DNA of 64,000 bases from Pyxicephalus adspersus. Lineage: Eukaryota > Chordata > Amphibia > Anura > Pyxicephalidae. Positions within the stretch are counted from its first letter, which is position 1; every line of letters begins with the position of its first letter. The translations under genes and the position numbers were made by a program. The DNA lies in contig NC_092860.1 in the NCBI RefSeq assembly GCF_032062135.1, positions 126,327,508-126,391,507 of the forward strand, in the 5' to 3' direction. Shown here in pieces: positions 37,591 to 48,429 of this stretch. Under the pieces are notes generated by a model. The model saw only the letters and a list, made by a program, of their open reading frames with translations. It was not told the DNA's origin and did no database searches.

Positions 37591-38998
37591 GTACTCTATG
37601 GGGACCCCCTATTGAGGGTAATGCAGTGTTGTGCCTCCGGCTGAGTTTAGTTTGCTTCCATCTGTGTTGAAAACCATGTAACCCTAATACAGTATACCTT
37701 GGGGATGCTTTTTCATCCTCTGCGATGAAGAGAAGTCACATTGATCTATGACCAATACTATCTTCTTTCCTTTCTATTGCTTTCTGTGTTGATGGTTGTT
37801 TAGAGCTTTCATTTTGCCAAGCGATTCCCAAAGCAATGCTCCAGAAACAAAACACAATGGAAAAACCCCTGAAAGATGAGTATTAAATGTCAATCTAATG
37901 ACACTTCTTAATGGGATGTAAGAAAAGAGTTGCACTAAATCACTCAGACAGATACATAAATGTATTGAAGAATTACATTGACATGACATGGGGTTGACAT
38001 GATGAATTGCTTTTACCTTCCCAGAACACAGTAAATTGCACGATTTGGACACCATGTAGATTATACATTCTACTATTTTCAACTGGTAAATATATTGAAG
38101 TTGCAAACTGCAATTTTTATATTCTCTCTGCATAGTAAAGGATGTTTTCCTCTAAATTAAAAAACAAAAACTAAAAAAAAATAGATTATAAATGAATCCT
38201 ATAGTAAGGCAGTGGCCACAGATGTCAGTTTGACATCTGTGCTCATTAAATGTTAGAAATCTGGGTATTTAATTTTTATTTTGGTAATTTATTTTTGAAA
38301 TTAGTGTTTGAAATAATCATGGAATTCTGGTAAAGCTGAAAGCCTACAATCATCATAGTCATACATTTGTTGTCTGGTAGTTTTCAGATCCTGAACTTGA
38401 GCTGGCATCTGTAACTTGATGTTGTCTTGATGTCAGCTAGTGTTCCTCCAGGCAAATACCAGATAACATTGTAAATGCAGTGTGCTATCTTGGCAGCACT
38501 GAAACAGCCATGATTTTTATATCAACAGCAGGAAAACTCACAGCTGAGATGGGCTTAGCAGAAATGCAAGTGGTCAGCATATTCATGAGTTTTTGGAAAA
38601 AGGGAAGCGAATTTCACAGCTTGACTTGCTGAATTATTATCACATCTTACAGGGCTTTGAGCAGCCATTTGAGATCTTTAGAGATTGGCATCTTGCTGTA
38701 TATTCTTGTATACCACACTAACACTTATATAATAGTAAAATAGCAATTTTCTGTAGCCACCTGTTGAAGAAAAAGGGCATGTGCAGAGTGACATAAAACA
38801 CCTGTCCAGCACTAAGCTCCAATGTCTCACAACCGAAACTTCAGGTATTGTATGGAGAGATGAAGGGGAGAGAGATGAAATCCAGACAGCCATAAGAAGA
38901 ATATGTACATATTCTATATTTGCTTCTAATAACCATGCATGTGATCTGATAGCACGATTGGTGCACTTAGCTTTGTACCGTTCTTGGTCAGGAGTATT
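37591..38998. other. no gene seen
   Basis: AT-rich with chance frames on the - strand near 37774-38133 and 38678-39013. Nothing recognised. Confidence 0.5.
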
Positions 38999-39325
38999 GA
39001 GCTTTGTACACACATCAGATGATTATTGCCCAAGGCGAACAGTTGTGCTTGTCTGGGGTGAGGAACTGACTTGTAAAGCGATTGGCCAACGTTCATTATG
39101 GATTCATCAGGAAGGATCCATGAATGACCGATCTGGAACGACTGCTATACTGTACAAACCAAGGGAGGAAATCACAGTTGGGTGCTGCTTACTCGTCCTC
39201 CCACCTGCCCTCCCCATAGAACAGAACAGGGGATGTGTTTAAAGCTCTTGTTCATTCATCTACCACTGTGTCACTAGAAATAAATATAAAAGATCCTTTC
39301 CAGCGATGAAAAATTACCAACTTAG
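38999..39325. repeat. family D element, short form, decayed
   Basis: Starts agctttgtacacacatcaga and keeps gaggaaatcac, ctcgtcctcccacctgccct and agatcctttccagcgatgaa. The right terminal repeat is damaged. The 153-codon frame at 38781-39242 runs across it and is not a gene. Confidence 0.7.
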
Positions 39326-39847
39326 GCTTTTTTAATACTTGTATCTTTAACATTCCATAAATATTAAATACAGTAATTTTAACATAGTGGCCTGAATTTA
39401 TATTTCACTGTTTTCCCAGTATGCATTTTTTGTTATTTTATTTATTTTTTGCGCAGTGTATTGACTGAACAAGAGTCCTAATTATTCATCATTGTACTGT
39501 CCTTAAACATACATTTTTGTAATTATTCTTCCATCTGTTCTCATCTTAAAAATTCCTGCTTGTATGTCTAAACTTTGCTTGGAGGGTTATTCTGTAAAAT
39601 ATAAGGATCCTTACATTTAAACTGCTCTGTGGAAATTTAGTCTTGGTAATTAAGGCATTTATACCTACTATATGTATAATATGACTAAAAATGTAACTAA
39701 ATTCTAATACCTTTATAAGGGTGATTTTTCAGCAAAAGTAACAACTATATCTCCAGGTCTAAAATCCTGGGACAGTTGTAAGTAACTACAGCTTAACTGG
39801 TGATTTGCAATGACAATCCTTCCATTGTTAAACAATGTCATGCAAAT
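39326..39847. other. no gene seen
   Basis: AT-rich; nothing recognised. Confidence 0.5.
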
Positions 39848-39849
39848 TA

Positions 39850-40310
39850 TTAACTTGTATTTATTTAGCACATATTACACAGCGCTTTACAAAGTCCATA
39901 GTCATGCCAATAACGGTCCCTCAGAAGCTACCTACCAATTTTTTGTCGGGAAGTCAATCAACCTAACATGTTTTTGGGATGTGGGAGGAAACTGGAGTGC
40001 CCCTTCAAACACAGGGCCTGATTTTTTTAAAGCTCTCCAAGGCTGGAGAAGATGCTTTTTCATCAGTGAACCTGGGAGAACCAGCAAACCTGGAATGGAT
40101 TTCACAAAAAGTAAATTGCTGTTTGTTAGCAAATGTTTTCAATCCTGGACCAGATCCATTCCAAGTTAGCTGGAACACCCAGCTTCACTGATAAAAGTGT
40201 ATCCTCTCCAGCCTCAGAGAGCTTTAATAAATCAGGCCCACAGAGAAAAGTAACAAAGGCCATACAGATAATTTACTGGCCAATATTTGATCCTTTGACC
40301 TAAAGTGTGT
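39850..40310 (-). repeat. family B SINE split by a family C insertion
   Basis: 39850-40010 is the complement of family B tail and core (cacagcgctttacaaagtcc, ggatgtgggaggaaactgga). The family continues after the insertion at 40240 (aacaaaggccatacagataa, tttactggccaatatttgat), which matches the next part of the core and B-box region. The head is lost. Confidence 0.75.
40014..40239. repeat. family C foldback element, nested in a family B SINE
   Basis: 226 bp, GGGCCTGATTT to AAATCAGGCCC. ACA on both sides (40011-40013 and 40240-40242) is the target duplication: removing the element and one ACA restores the SINE order. The arms pair over most of their length around a short centre near 40125. Confidence 0.9.
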
Positions 40311-40413
40311 TTAGTCACTTTCACCATGCATAACTCCTGAACAACTGTCTTATCATCTTTGTGGAACAGCTCCGTGTATAAACTGCATTCAAGAAGTGGT
40401 ATTCAGTATAGCA

Positions 40414-40660
40414 CAGTGGTCAACCTTTTCGGGCCAGCGGACCAATAAAATTTACCAGCTCTGGACCGTGCATGCGCGAGGTGCCTGGTCTCACCCAAAG
40501 GGGAAGAAACTTCCCCCAGAGTGACATCATGGTGCCAGAACCCTACCACTCTCCCATCGTGGGTCTGAGTATGCAATCTGTATGGGGGACATGGTCCCTG
40601 GCTCTGGCCAGAACGCCTTCCCAGCGAGGTCCTTCTCCTACCACCGGTTGGCGACCGCTG
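40414..40660. repeat. hAT-like non-autonomous element with 8-bp duplication
   Basis: The left end cagtggtcaaccttttcggg and right end ccaccggttggcgaccgctg are inverted repeats of the CAGTGGTCNNCAACC type. The flanks GTATAGCA (40406-40413) and GTATAGTG (40661-40668) agree at 6 of 8 bases, as expected for hAT. There is no transposase frame. Confidence 0.82.
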
Positions 40661-40862
40661 GTATAGTGTATTCGGCGCTCTACTGATTGGCCATTGTGAC
40701 GTTTAAAGCTCCATCACAGGCTGTATAACCAGTATGCCTGTTTGTGAATCTATTCATACCAATGTAACTAATTTGTAAAACTAGCAAGTATATCTGTTTT
40801 TCCTTAATAGCATTATTCTTACATCATTAATAGTATTTAACTCACTTATTTTTCACCTGCAG

Positions 40863-40977
40863 GTGGGAACCTACTGGAGAAAGCCAGGCTGCAGCTATTT
40901 TGAAGAAGCTGTAATGTTCTGAATAAGCACAATGGGCAGGCGATACCCAGGTGCAGCCTATCGACCCAGCAGTTCAT
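40863..40977 (+). other. candidate 5' UTR or alternative first coding exon
   Basis: A 115-base block, richer in GC than its surroundings, follows a strong acceptor (cttatttttcacctgcag, AG at 40861-40862) and ends at a fair donor (TCAT|GTATGT). It holds a two-codon frame ATG TTC TGA (40914-40922), then an ATG at 40932 in good context (A at -3, G at +4) with an in-frame TGA just upstream. The frame from 40932 reads MGRRYPGAAYRPSSS and ends in phase 1. Joined to 51782 it would run in frame into apbb2. Joined to 48360 it would stop after two more codons, making a 17-codon upstream frame. I do not recognise the peptide. Either an apbb2 UTR exon, an alternative N-terminus, or chance. Confidence 0.4.
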
Positions 40978-43900
40978 GTATGTACATCTGCTTTTTAGAG
41001 ATCATAGCAAAACAGTTTTACTTTTGGTAAATGCCTGTCAATGCCACCAGAAGCCCTGTTTAAACAGCTTTGGGTCTAGGGGAATTTGCAGGTGGTTTTG
41101 ACTGGCAACGCATATTGGCCTTATATTTAAAGAAGCCCTGATATTGTATTCTGCTATTTCAGTCTTCATTTATAAACTTACTTAGGAAAGGAGCTCCGGT
41201 TTTTAAAAAGTTTGAATATAACATAAATAATTATATTTTCATTTGTCTTTTTTAACTTAGAAATATATTAATATTATTCGTGATGCAGTTGTGTATTTAT
41301 ACTGTGTGCATTGTACAGCTTTCATGTGATGTGTGTCGAATCCTCTGCATGCCACTTTCCAGTCACTATCCTTGTCATTTACACTTTTTTTATATTCGCT
41401 CCCTTCCCTTGAGACTGTTCTGCAATGGCAGCCACTCAGTTTATTGGATTCAGAGTATTCTGTTTCCTGATGCCTATAGTAGTTATGTGCGTTTTTCTTG
41501 CAATATCATCTAACTACATCTTGTTAGGCTGGTGTTCTGCCGGTACTGCTTCCTGTAGCTTTTCCTTTTTGTATTAATTTCAAATAGTCAGCACTCCCTA
41601 CACTAACATTTAATGGGTTCAGGAGAGTTAATCACCCAACCATTTGTTACCCCTCTCAGGGTGTTTATCAGCTCCTGCACATCTAGTTATGGGCTGCTTA
41701 TAAAGGTCATGCACAAATTGTTGCATTTTACATTTTGATTTAATATCATATAAATGCTACAGGAGGAGTGGAATCATTTCTTGTTGTAAGAAAAGCAGTG
41801 GGATTCACAATACTATAAACTAAGACAACACTAAACAATGGTACCCTCAATATTTGTCTCATGACTGATGAGTCCATTAAGTAAGAACTTATTATGAAGC
41901 AAATGTAATCTAGCAAAGCATCTAGCATATGCTATTCTTTTTTTTTTATCTGTGCCCCCTTACCACCCTTATCCTCTATTACCACATCATGGTCACTAAT
42001 TTTTTTTAATACGGTACACATTTTACAATTTACAAATTTTAATGAGGAAGAATACACACACTTATAAACAAATATTCAGACAGAAGCTAAGGGACATCAT
42101 TGATATAACTTAATAAAGTAATGTGTTATTTGGGAATTTTAGATTAAAGTGGCTGTAATGTTTCTCCTTGCCTTACTTATATATGTTTTGTATTTGTCAA
42201 TGCTTGATCATGCTTGTATTTAGATGATGAGGTGTATGTTTGTCTTGCTCTGTTACCACACAAACCTTCTTAGTTAACCAAAAAAGAATACAAAATGTTC
42301 TAATTATTCTTAGTTGAAAGAAAAAAAACCCTCAAATATTTCAGTAGAAGATGGAAACATTTTGTTTCAAATATTGTAACTTTTTACCACCAAAACTAGA
42401 CAGTTAATAGAAATAAACTATAAGGAAATGAATGACAAATTGTTTTTTTTTTTGTTAGCTTGACAAACCAGATCAGAGAGTATGATATCAAATGAGAATA
42501 ATGATGTGGCATAAATGCTGCATCTGTACTTTTGTATACATGGGGATTGTGTGTCATAGTACATTGACATTTAGTTTCAGTTGCACTTCAACATGTATAC
42601 TAAACGCCTGCCCTGTAGCACAACTTTAGCACTTGGAATGAAGAATACATGCATGCATGCATTGCCTTGAATGGCTTTTTTTGGCCTGTGAATACAAATA
42701 ATGGACACAACAACATTTTACAAACCCATGTCATGTGCAATTCAATTATGAGTGGGGTCTTAAACAGCTAAATGTTTGCTTTTGTCTCTTTGGACTTCCC
42801 ATCTGCTTTTTTGTCTATGTACACTGTTTATGCAATGCAAATCCACAGAGTTATATGAGATACAATATGCTTGGTTCAATAGCACCAATGAAAATAATGC
42901 TTTCAAAGTGTACTCACATATAGTATTTTTTAATTAGTATTTTTAGAAGTTGCATGTACAAATCAGATGACATGTTCGTATAAAAAAAAAAAGTCACAAT
43001 GGTTTTTGTTAAAATATTTAGTTTATCCTTTTCCCACAAATACCCATGTTGCACCAGATGCTTCTTAAGACGCCACTGGATCAGTCAATAGATTTCTGCC
43101 ACATGTGAATAGATGTGAGATTAGCATGGTGCTGATACAGATGAATGGCAACATGATGATATAATGGAAGATCATTGTAAAGATTACAACAAGCACATAT
43201 GCAATTGTGACCTTTCCAATAAAGAAGTAGAACTTTAGGACTTGACTTGAAATTACGTTATAATTCTGCATTGATGTGGGCTAAGCTGAAAAGCATGTCT
43301 AAAAATAAATAACAAAGATGGTGCTGTTCTATGTTATGTTCCATCAATAACTCAGCTCTAAGAAACTAAGAAACTAGCATAATTAACTGTGATACTTTAA
43401 CCTTTAGTGGGATATTGAAAAAGAAAAACAGCTTGCAAAATAAAGCTGTAAAATGTGAGCCACGTATATTTTAATATCTGCTGAAGAAATGACTTAACAT
43501 TATCCCTTTTTATATAAAAGACCTTGTTTATTGAAGATGCATGCAGTCTTGATTAATCCATTCCAGAATGACTTATTGCTTTTTTTTGTGTCCCAACACA
43601 GAAAATGTTTCTATAACACTTACATTTACTTTAACAGTTAACACACTTGCAGGGGGAAAGGGTTTAGCATATGCTGGCTTTAATCTTAACTTTGTCATGT
43701 ATTTTATAGAAAAATATCCCCACCAAACGTTCAGTTATATCTAAGCCCATGGCCATCTGAAAGCTATTGATGAGATCATGCTCCACCAATGGATTCCCTA
43801 TAATACAGAATAAAGAAATGGGGAATCTAGCTGCAAGAGAGTGTCATCCATGATATATCAGTATGTATTGCATTATATGAATAGTCGGTCAGTGTTTTGG

Positions 43901-44980
43901 AGGGTTCTTCTTGTAGGTAAAATGCCCAGAAGTCCTAACTTTTTCATACTTTCAGTGTTACGTTGATAGGTATAGCTATTTATTGGTAATTTCACCTTTT
44001 GCATGAAGTTGATGTTTAGGAATACATTTTTTGTAGCTGTGTCAGCTTTGTGTGCATTTCCTATGTGTGCAGGGTGTTGTCTAGACTTTGTTTCCTGAAA
44101 AAAGAAAATTCATAATTAAAGAAAACCTAATTTCAGATTAAGTGGTTGCCTATTAAGAATACCAGGCTGACATACAAGTACCTGGAGTAGTCTTTAATTA
44201 TAGAATCATGAAGCTTTAATAGAATTTAGATTTAAATAAAATTGACCAAAGTCACTATAGTTTTCTTTTTACTAACTCTAATATCCTTTTATACTGAAGA
44301 ATGCTAATAGAATAAGGAAAAATGCATTTCTAGCGGATAACAGATTTTCACATCCTAGACACACTCAGTCCAGCTATATAGTATGCCATTTATTTACTGC
44401 AAGTACAATGTATTCGTGTAGGAGACACTGCTGACCTGTTTTTGTAGCCTGTCATCCCAATAATGGTTTTACTACCTAGTAATCTGCTGTTATGGAACAA
44501 GCAGGTGAGAGTTCAGACTTTTTTGACATATCTGACTGTATGCTTCTCTCAGGTCAGTGACTCTCTACGTTGTGAAACCCGGATTATAGTGCCAGAAATA
44601 AAACCTTTAATAAAACACAAGGAGCCAGCAATGTGTGTTTGAGAATATCTCACCTGCATCACAAGCTTCTCACATTATTACATTACTGACTAAAGAAACT
44701 GCTACTGCAATGCCTCTGTGACCAACATAAACTGTATCTAAAAACAAATAAAACTGTTTTTAGTTCTGTAAAGAATGGTAAAACGTTATTGTTCTTTCAG
44801 GTAATTATTGCTGCCTGTAGTTCAGAAAATCATGAATAAGAATAGGCTGCCATCTTCCAATGGGTAACAACCTACTTTAGTTGTAAGATTTCCTCTCGCT
44901 TCTTGTTTCATCAACAGGATGGAAAGTGAGAGTAAACTCGTTGGTGGGTGATGGTGAGCTTCTGCCATTATTAGCAATTA
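40978..44980. other. no gene seen
   Basis: AT-rich. A short (ATGC)n run lies near 42649. No copy of the listed families and no recognised coding content. Confidence 0.5.
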
Positions 44981-46704
44981 TGCAGAACAGCATGTTTGCC
45001 GATTATGGCGGAATCCTGATTACAGGCACCCTGCAGCAATGCGTCCCAGGAAGCTACCAACTTCCTATAAAAGTGGACCCACAGTGATCCTCTTTAGACT
45101 TTAGATGGCCACTGATGATGTAACACCTGTCCTGTTAAATGGTTCCCAGCATTTGGCTCTGTACGCGGCAATGGCGTACCGAGTTCTGCGTATCGAGTTC
45201 TCGGTGTAGGGATAGATTTTTTTAAATTTTGTCCCAAAAAATGAGAAAGAATGGGATAAAAAGGCTTTAAAAAGATCGTAACCATTCAATGCTCAAGTAA
45301 AATAAAAAAAAAAAAAAACGGATTTTGGATTTAGTTATCAATATGTGAATTGAATTATGCACATTTTCATAGAATAATATTTTACAAAATTAGGTAACCT
45401 ATATGTATAGGTGATAAGTATCTATAAGTAGAGAGAAGTATGCAATGCTAGTTTTTGGATGCATGCAATCTTTATTATATAATTATATGAAATAACAGAC
45501 TTGCTTGGAAAGGCAAAATTCACTAACACATTTACAATACACCCTTCCTTCCGGAATGCATTTAATTTGATTCTTGTTAACATGACTTACTGCGCATTGT
45601 TTGTTGCTTTGTGTGGCCCTATTTAAAGAGACTTTTTATTAAAAAGGGGATTTGCACTAATGCTGAAAATTATTACAATGATAATGCTCCCATTCTGTGT
45701 AAAAGCATGGCATCACCCCCCAGATAGCAGAGGCTAAAGGAAAGGCAGAACATTTGAGACAGACACAGGCTGATGGATGTGAAAAAGTAATCTCCTAAAG
45801 GAAACTTGTACTGTGAAGTGAGTGAAACTAAAGTGCTGACCCTTCCTTCTGAAAATGTGAAAATAGTACTTATCTGGATATGATGCTCATCCTGTGTTTT
45901 CTAAGTCTCTATGATTAGGAATTTAAACGTCATTCATGCATGTTTGTTCTAGGTTAGTGATTTAAAAAATATTGAGGATTAGACATCCAGACTTTTTCTG
46001 TCTTGACAAGTTTCCTTGAATGCAATGGTGACAAATTACTAAATCACATTCCAGGTCCATACCTGCTTAGGTTTGAAGATTAAGGACACTTTTTAGCATA
46101 AAATATGTAGGGAAATGGCACATCATTGTCATGCTAGCATTTTGCAGATCATAAAACTTTAATATGCATAAAATTAGCAGGTAAACCAGTCCCTTTCTAC
46201 CTTAGAAAAACTCTTAAAATAATTTTCAGGTGTTGGGGAACCACTAATTTAATCAATCCATGGAAAAAAGGCTATTTGCATTGGTTTCCAGTGGGAAGAA
46301 CCCCCCCCATGGCAATAGTGGTAACAATATAATCTTTGCAGACAACTAAACAGGTCCTTGGTTTCATGCCGCTTGTTCTACCATGTGGTGTTAGCCCTGG
46401 AACCCCTGGCAAGTTTTGGAGAAATCCTTTTTGAGAATGGCTGGGTTTATTAGACAAGTGAGTTTTTTAGGTACTACAAAACTTTTCCATTTAAATGACC
46501 TTTTTCAGAATACCAAATTTAATAATTTAGAGGCTGGTAGAAGGTTTAATGCAAAATACGTAAAAAGTTAAATACATTTTTATAGAGTTGTATTTATCCA
46601 CCTAAAAAGAGAGGCAATTGATGAAGTAGGAGGGACTTGGATCTGAAGGAGGGACAGACCTCTCAAATCAGGGACAGTTCGCTGGTATGCAGATCTCATT
46701 AAAC
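44981..46704. other. no gene seen; a GC-richer patch near 45000-45220
   Basis: The patch (ggcaatggcgtaccgagttc) differs in composition from its surroundings and may be an old DNA element. I could not find ends or a second copy. The rest is AT-rich. Confidence 0.4.
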
Positions 46705-46707
46705 TAA

Positions 46708-47030
46708 GGCTATGTACACATGTGCAATAATTGTCGTTGGAAAGGATCTTTCATAATCCTTTCCAACGGATAACGACTGCACGATGCATGAACGAGTGCT
46801 GTACAAGATACATACAGCACTGTTCCGCTCAATGGAGAGAGGAAGGGGAGAACGAAGGAGCGGCACCCTGCTGCACTCTCTCCCCTTCACTTCCGTTACA
46901 ATTGTTTGTCGTCCATCATCTGTGGATCAGCCAGGATGGTCGGGCGATGGACGAAGAGCACTGTACACACGCAAGATTCACGTCCGATATCAGCCCTGAG
47001 ACGAGAACTATTGCACATGTGTACCCAGCC
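46708..47030. repeat. family D multi-hairpin element, short form
   Basis: 323 bp between TAA at 46705-46707 and 47031-47033, with terminal repeats GGCTATGTACACATGTGCAA and ttgcacatgtgtacccagcc. Internal stems match 14798-15127 in order but on the opposite strand, for example cgttggaaaggat with atcctttccaacg. Frames up to 100 codons through it are artefacts. Confidence 0.88.
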
Positions 47031-47033
47031 TAA

Positions 47034-48357
47034 CAGCCAGAGGCATGTGTACTAGGCAACTTTGAGGCTATGTGCACAAAAAAAGTCCTGGCTGTGCATT
47101 TATTATGTGTGCCTTATTTATTCCTATGTCTCTTCCATACTCATGTCTGCTCAATCCAAAGAAGTGCATTCCCAACTCTAGAAATGAGTAAGGCTAAGAC
47201 ACCCATGTGCAGTAGGCACAGGGACTGACAGGACTTTTTTTAAGGGGAAACCTAAAAATGAAGTCTTATAATAGTAAATCCACAAAAATTTACATTGCGG
47301 TGCTCCCTGAACATGTCAGGGGCCATACTTCAACCCCCCTATGTTTACTCACTAACTACAACTGCTTTAAATGTTTGGGAAGTTTAGGGATTGATATTTC
47401 TTCTGTTTTGATGCTGATAGAACTTTAATAAGAATTACCAGCCACTGGCTATGAAAATTAATGAATTTTTTACATATACTCACCAGGCCTCACTTGCTGT
47501 TTGCACATGATATTGTTGCAAGGAACACAGTATATGACTTGAAGCATTGTGTGGAGGACCAAGAGTGTGTGACTGTTTTTTTCAGAATATGAAGTGGCTG
47601 TGACAATACCAGTGCAGAATGTTCTTAAAGTGTTAATTGTCGGATTTCTGGGTAAAGCACCAAATACTTAGCTAATTAACCCCTGGAAATAGCTTGACTT
47701 CTAATTATTACTCATGAGATAAGCAATCCTCCTTTTAATTCACATATCGCTTTTTCACAAATCATTTCACACTTATACCAAGGAACAGTGATTGCATAGA
47801 AAAATAACTAATTAATATGCATGCTGTAGATTACACTCATTATAAAATTCATTTTATACCTGCAAACTTTCTGAAATGGGAAAAACGGATGCATTATAGA
47901 ACAAAGTGTGTGTAGACATGACTCTAGTTACCTAGATCAGGAATAAATGATGCACAAAAATGATTGGTCAGACAGAGCATTATTTTTTCCTTCTATTTAT
48001 CTTTATTTTTCTTTATTATGGTTCTTTTAAACAAAAATGCAATGATTTGAAGGGTAGGTGAAAGGATTAGTGTAGTGAATACTTTTACTGGTTTATACAC
48101 GAGGGGAAATGAGAGACAACGGGAGAGGAAATAGTGATAGAAGGATTTGGTTGCACAAACAGGAAAATCCTTTAAATTATGGACGGTTGAGAGCTATTTA
48201 ATTTATTTTTGCTTACATACAGTAATTGCTTTAATATATTCTACCTTGTTTTGTGTTTATTCAGTCATACCTGTTTTTTGTTTAAATTCTATCACATTCA
48301 TTCTTATTATACTAGTAGCTTCCTTGGTTTTAATTTTCTCCAATCATCCCTCTTTTC
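47034..48357. other. no gene seen upstream of the apbb2 exon
   Basis: AT-rich. There is no CpG-rich block or TATA-like promoter arrangement that would place a transcription start just before the coding exon, which supports upstream UTR exons. Confidence 0.5.
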
Positions 48358-48359
48358 AG

Positions 48360-48410
48360 ATTGCTAACCTTATCCTATATCCTGCACCATTGCTGACGCT
48401 CTTGTGACCC
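48360..48410 (+). other. apbb2: apbb2 5' UTR part of the first coding exon
   Basis: The exon opens after a strong acceptor: a pyrimidine tract (tcatccctcttttc) ending in AG at 48358-48359. It then runs 51 bases to the start codon. An in-frame TGA at 48405-48407 lies one codon before the ATG, so the reading frame cannot begin further upstream in this exon. The upstream partner exon is not proven; 40863-40977 is one candidate. The acceptor choice is inferred from the motif, not from transcripts. Confidence 0.72.
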
Positions 48411-48429
48411 ATGTCTGAAGTCCTTCAAG
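48411..48429 (+). CDS. apbb2: apbb2 first coding exon (residues 1-6 plus one base)
   Basis: The 19 coding bases read Met-Ser-Glu-Val-Leu-Gln plus a G that starts codon 7. As I recall it, mammalian APBB2 begins Met-Ser-Glu-Val-Leu-Pro-Ala-Asp-Ser, and the next exon here begins with Asp-Ser after the split codon, so the junction reads MSEVLQ-V-DSSVETL. The donor is AAG|GTTAGA at 48430, weaker than consensus at +3. Without splicing the frame reads Gly then TAG, so the donor is needed. The start context is weak (C at -3, T at +4), and the next in-frame ATG is Met18 at 51814. The product is a cytoplasmic and nuclear adaptor that binds the intracellular tail of APP-family proteins. The identification rests on start peptide, phase and position just upstream of the main exon. 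Confidence 0.85.

Noticed and set aside
38781..39242. 153-codon frame on the + strand
   Set aside because: It runs through a decayed family D copy, has no known domain, and an overlapping frame exists on the other strand.
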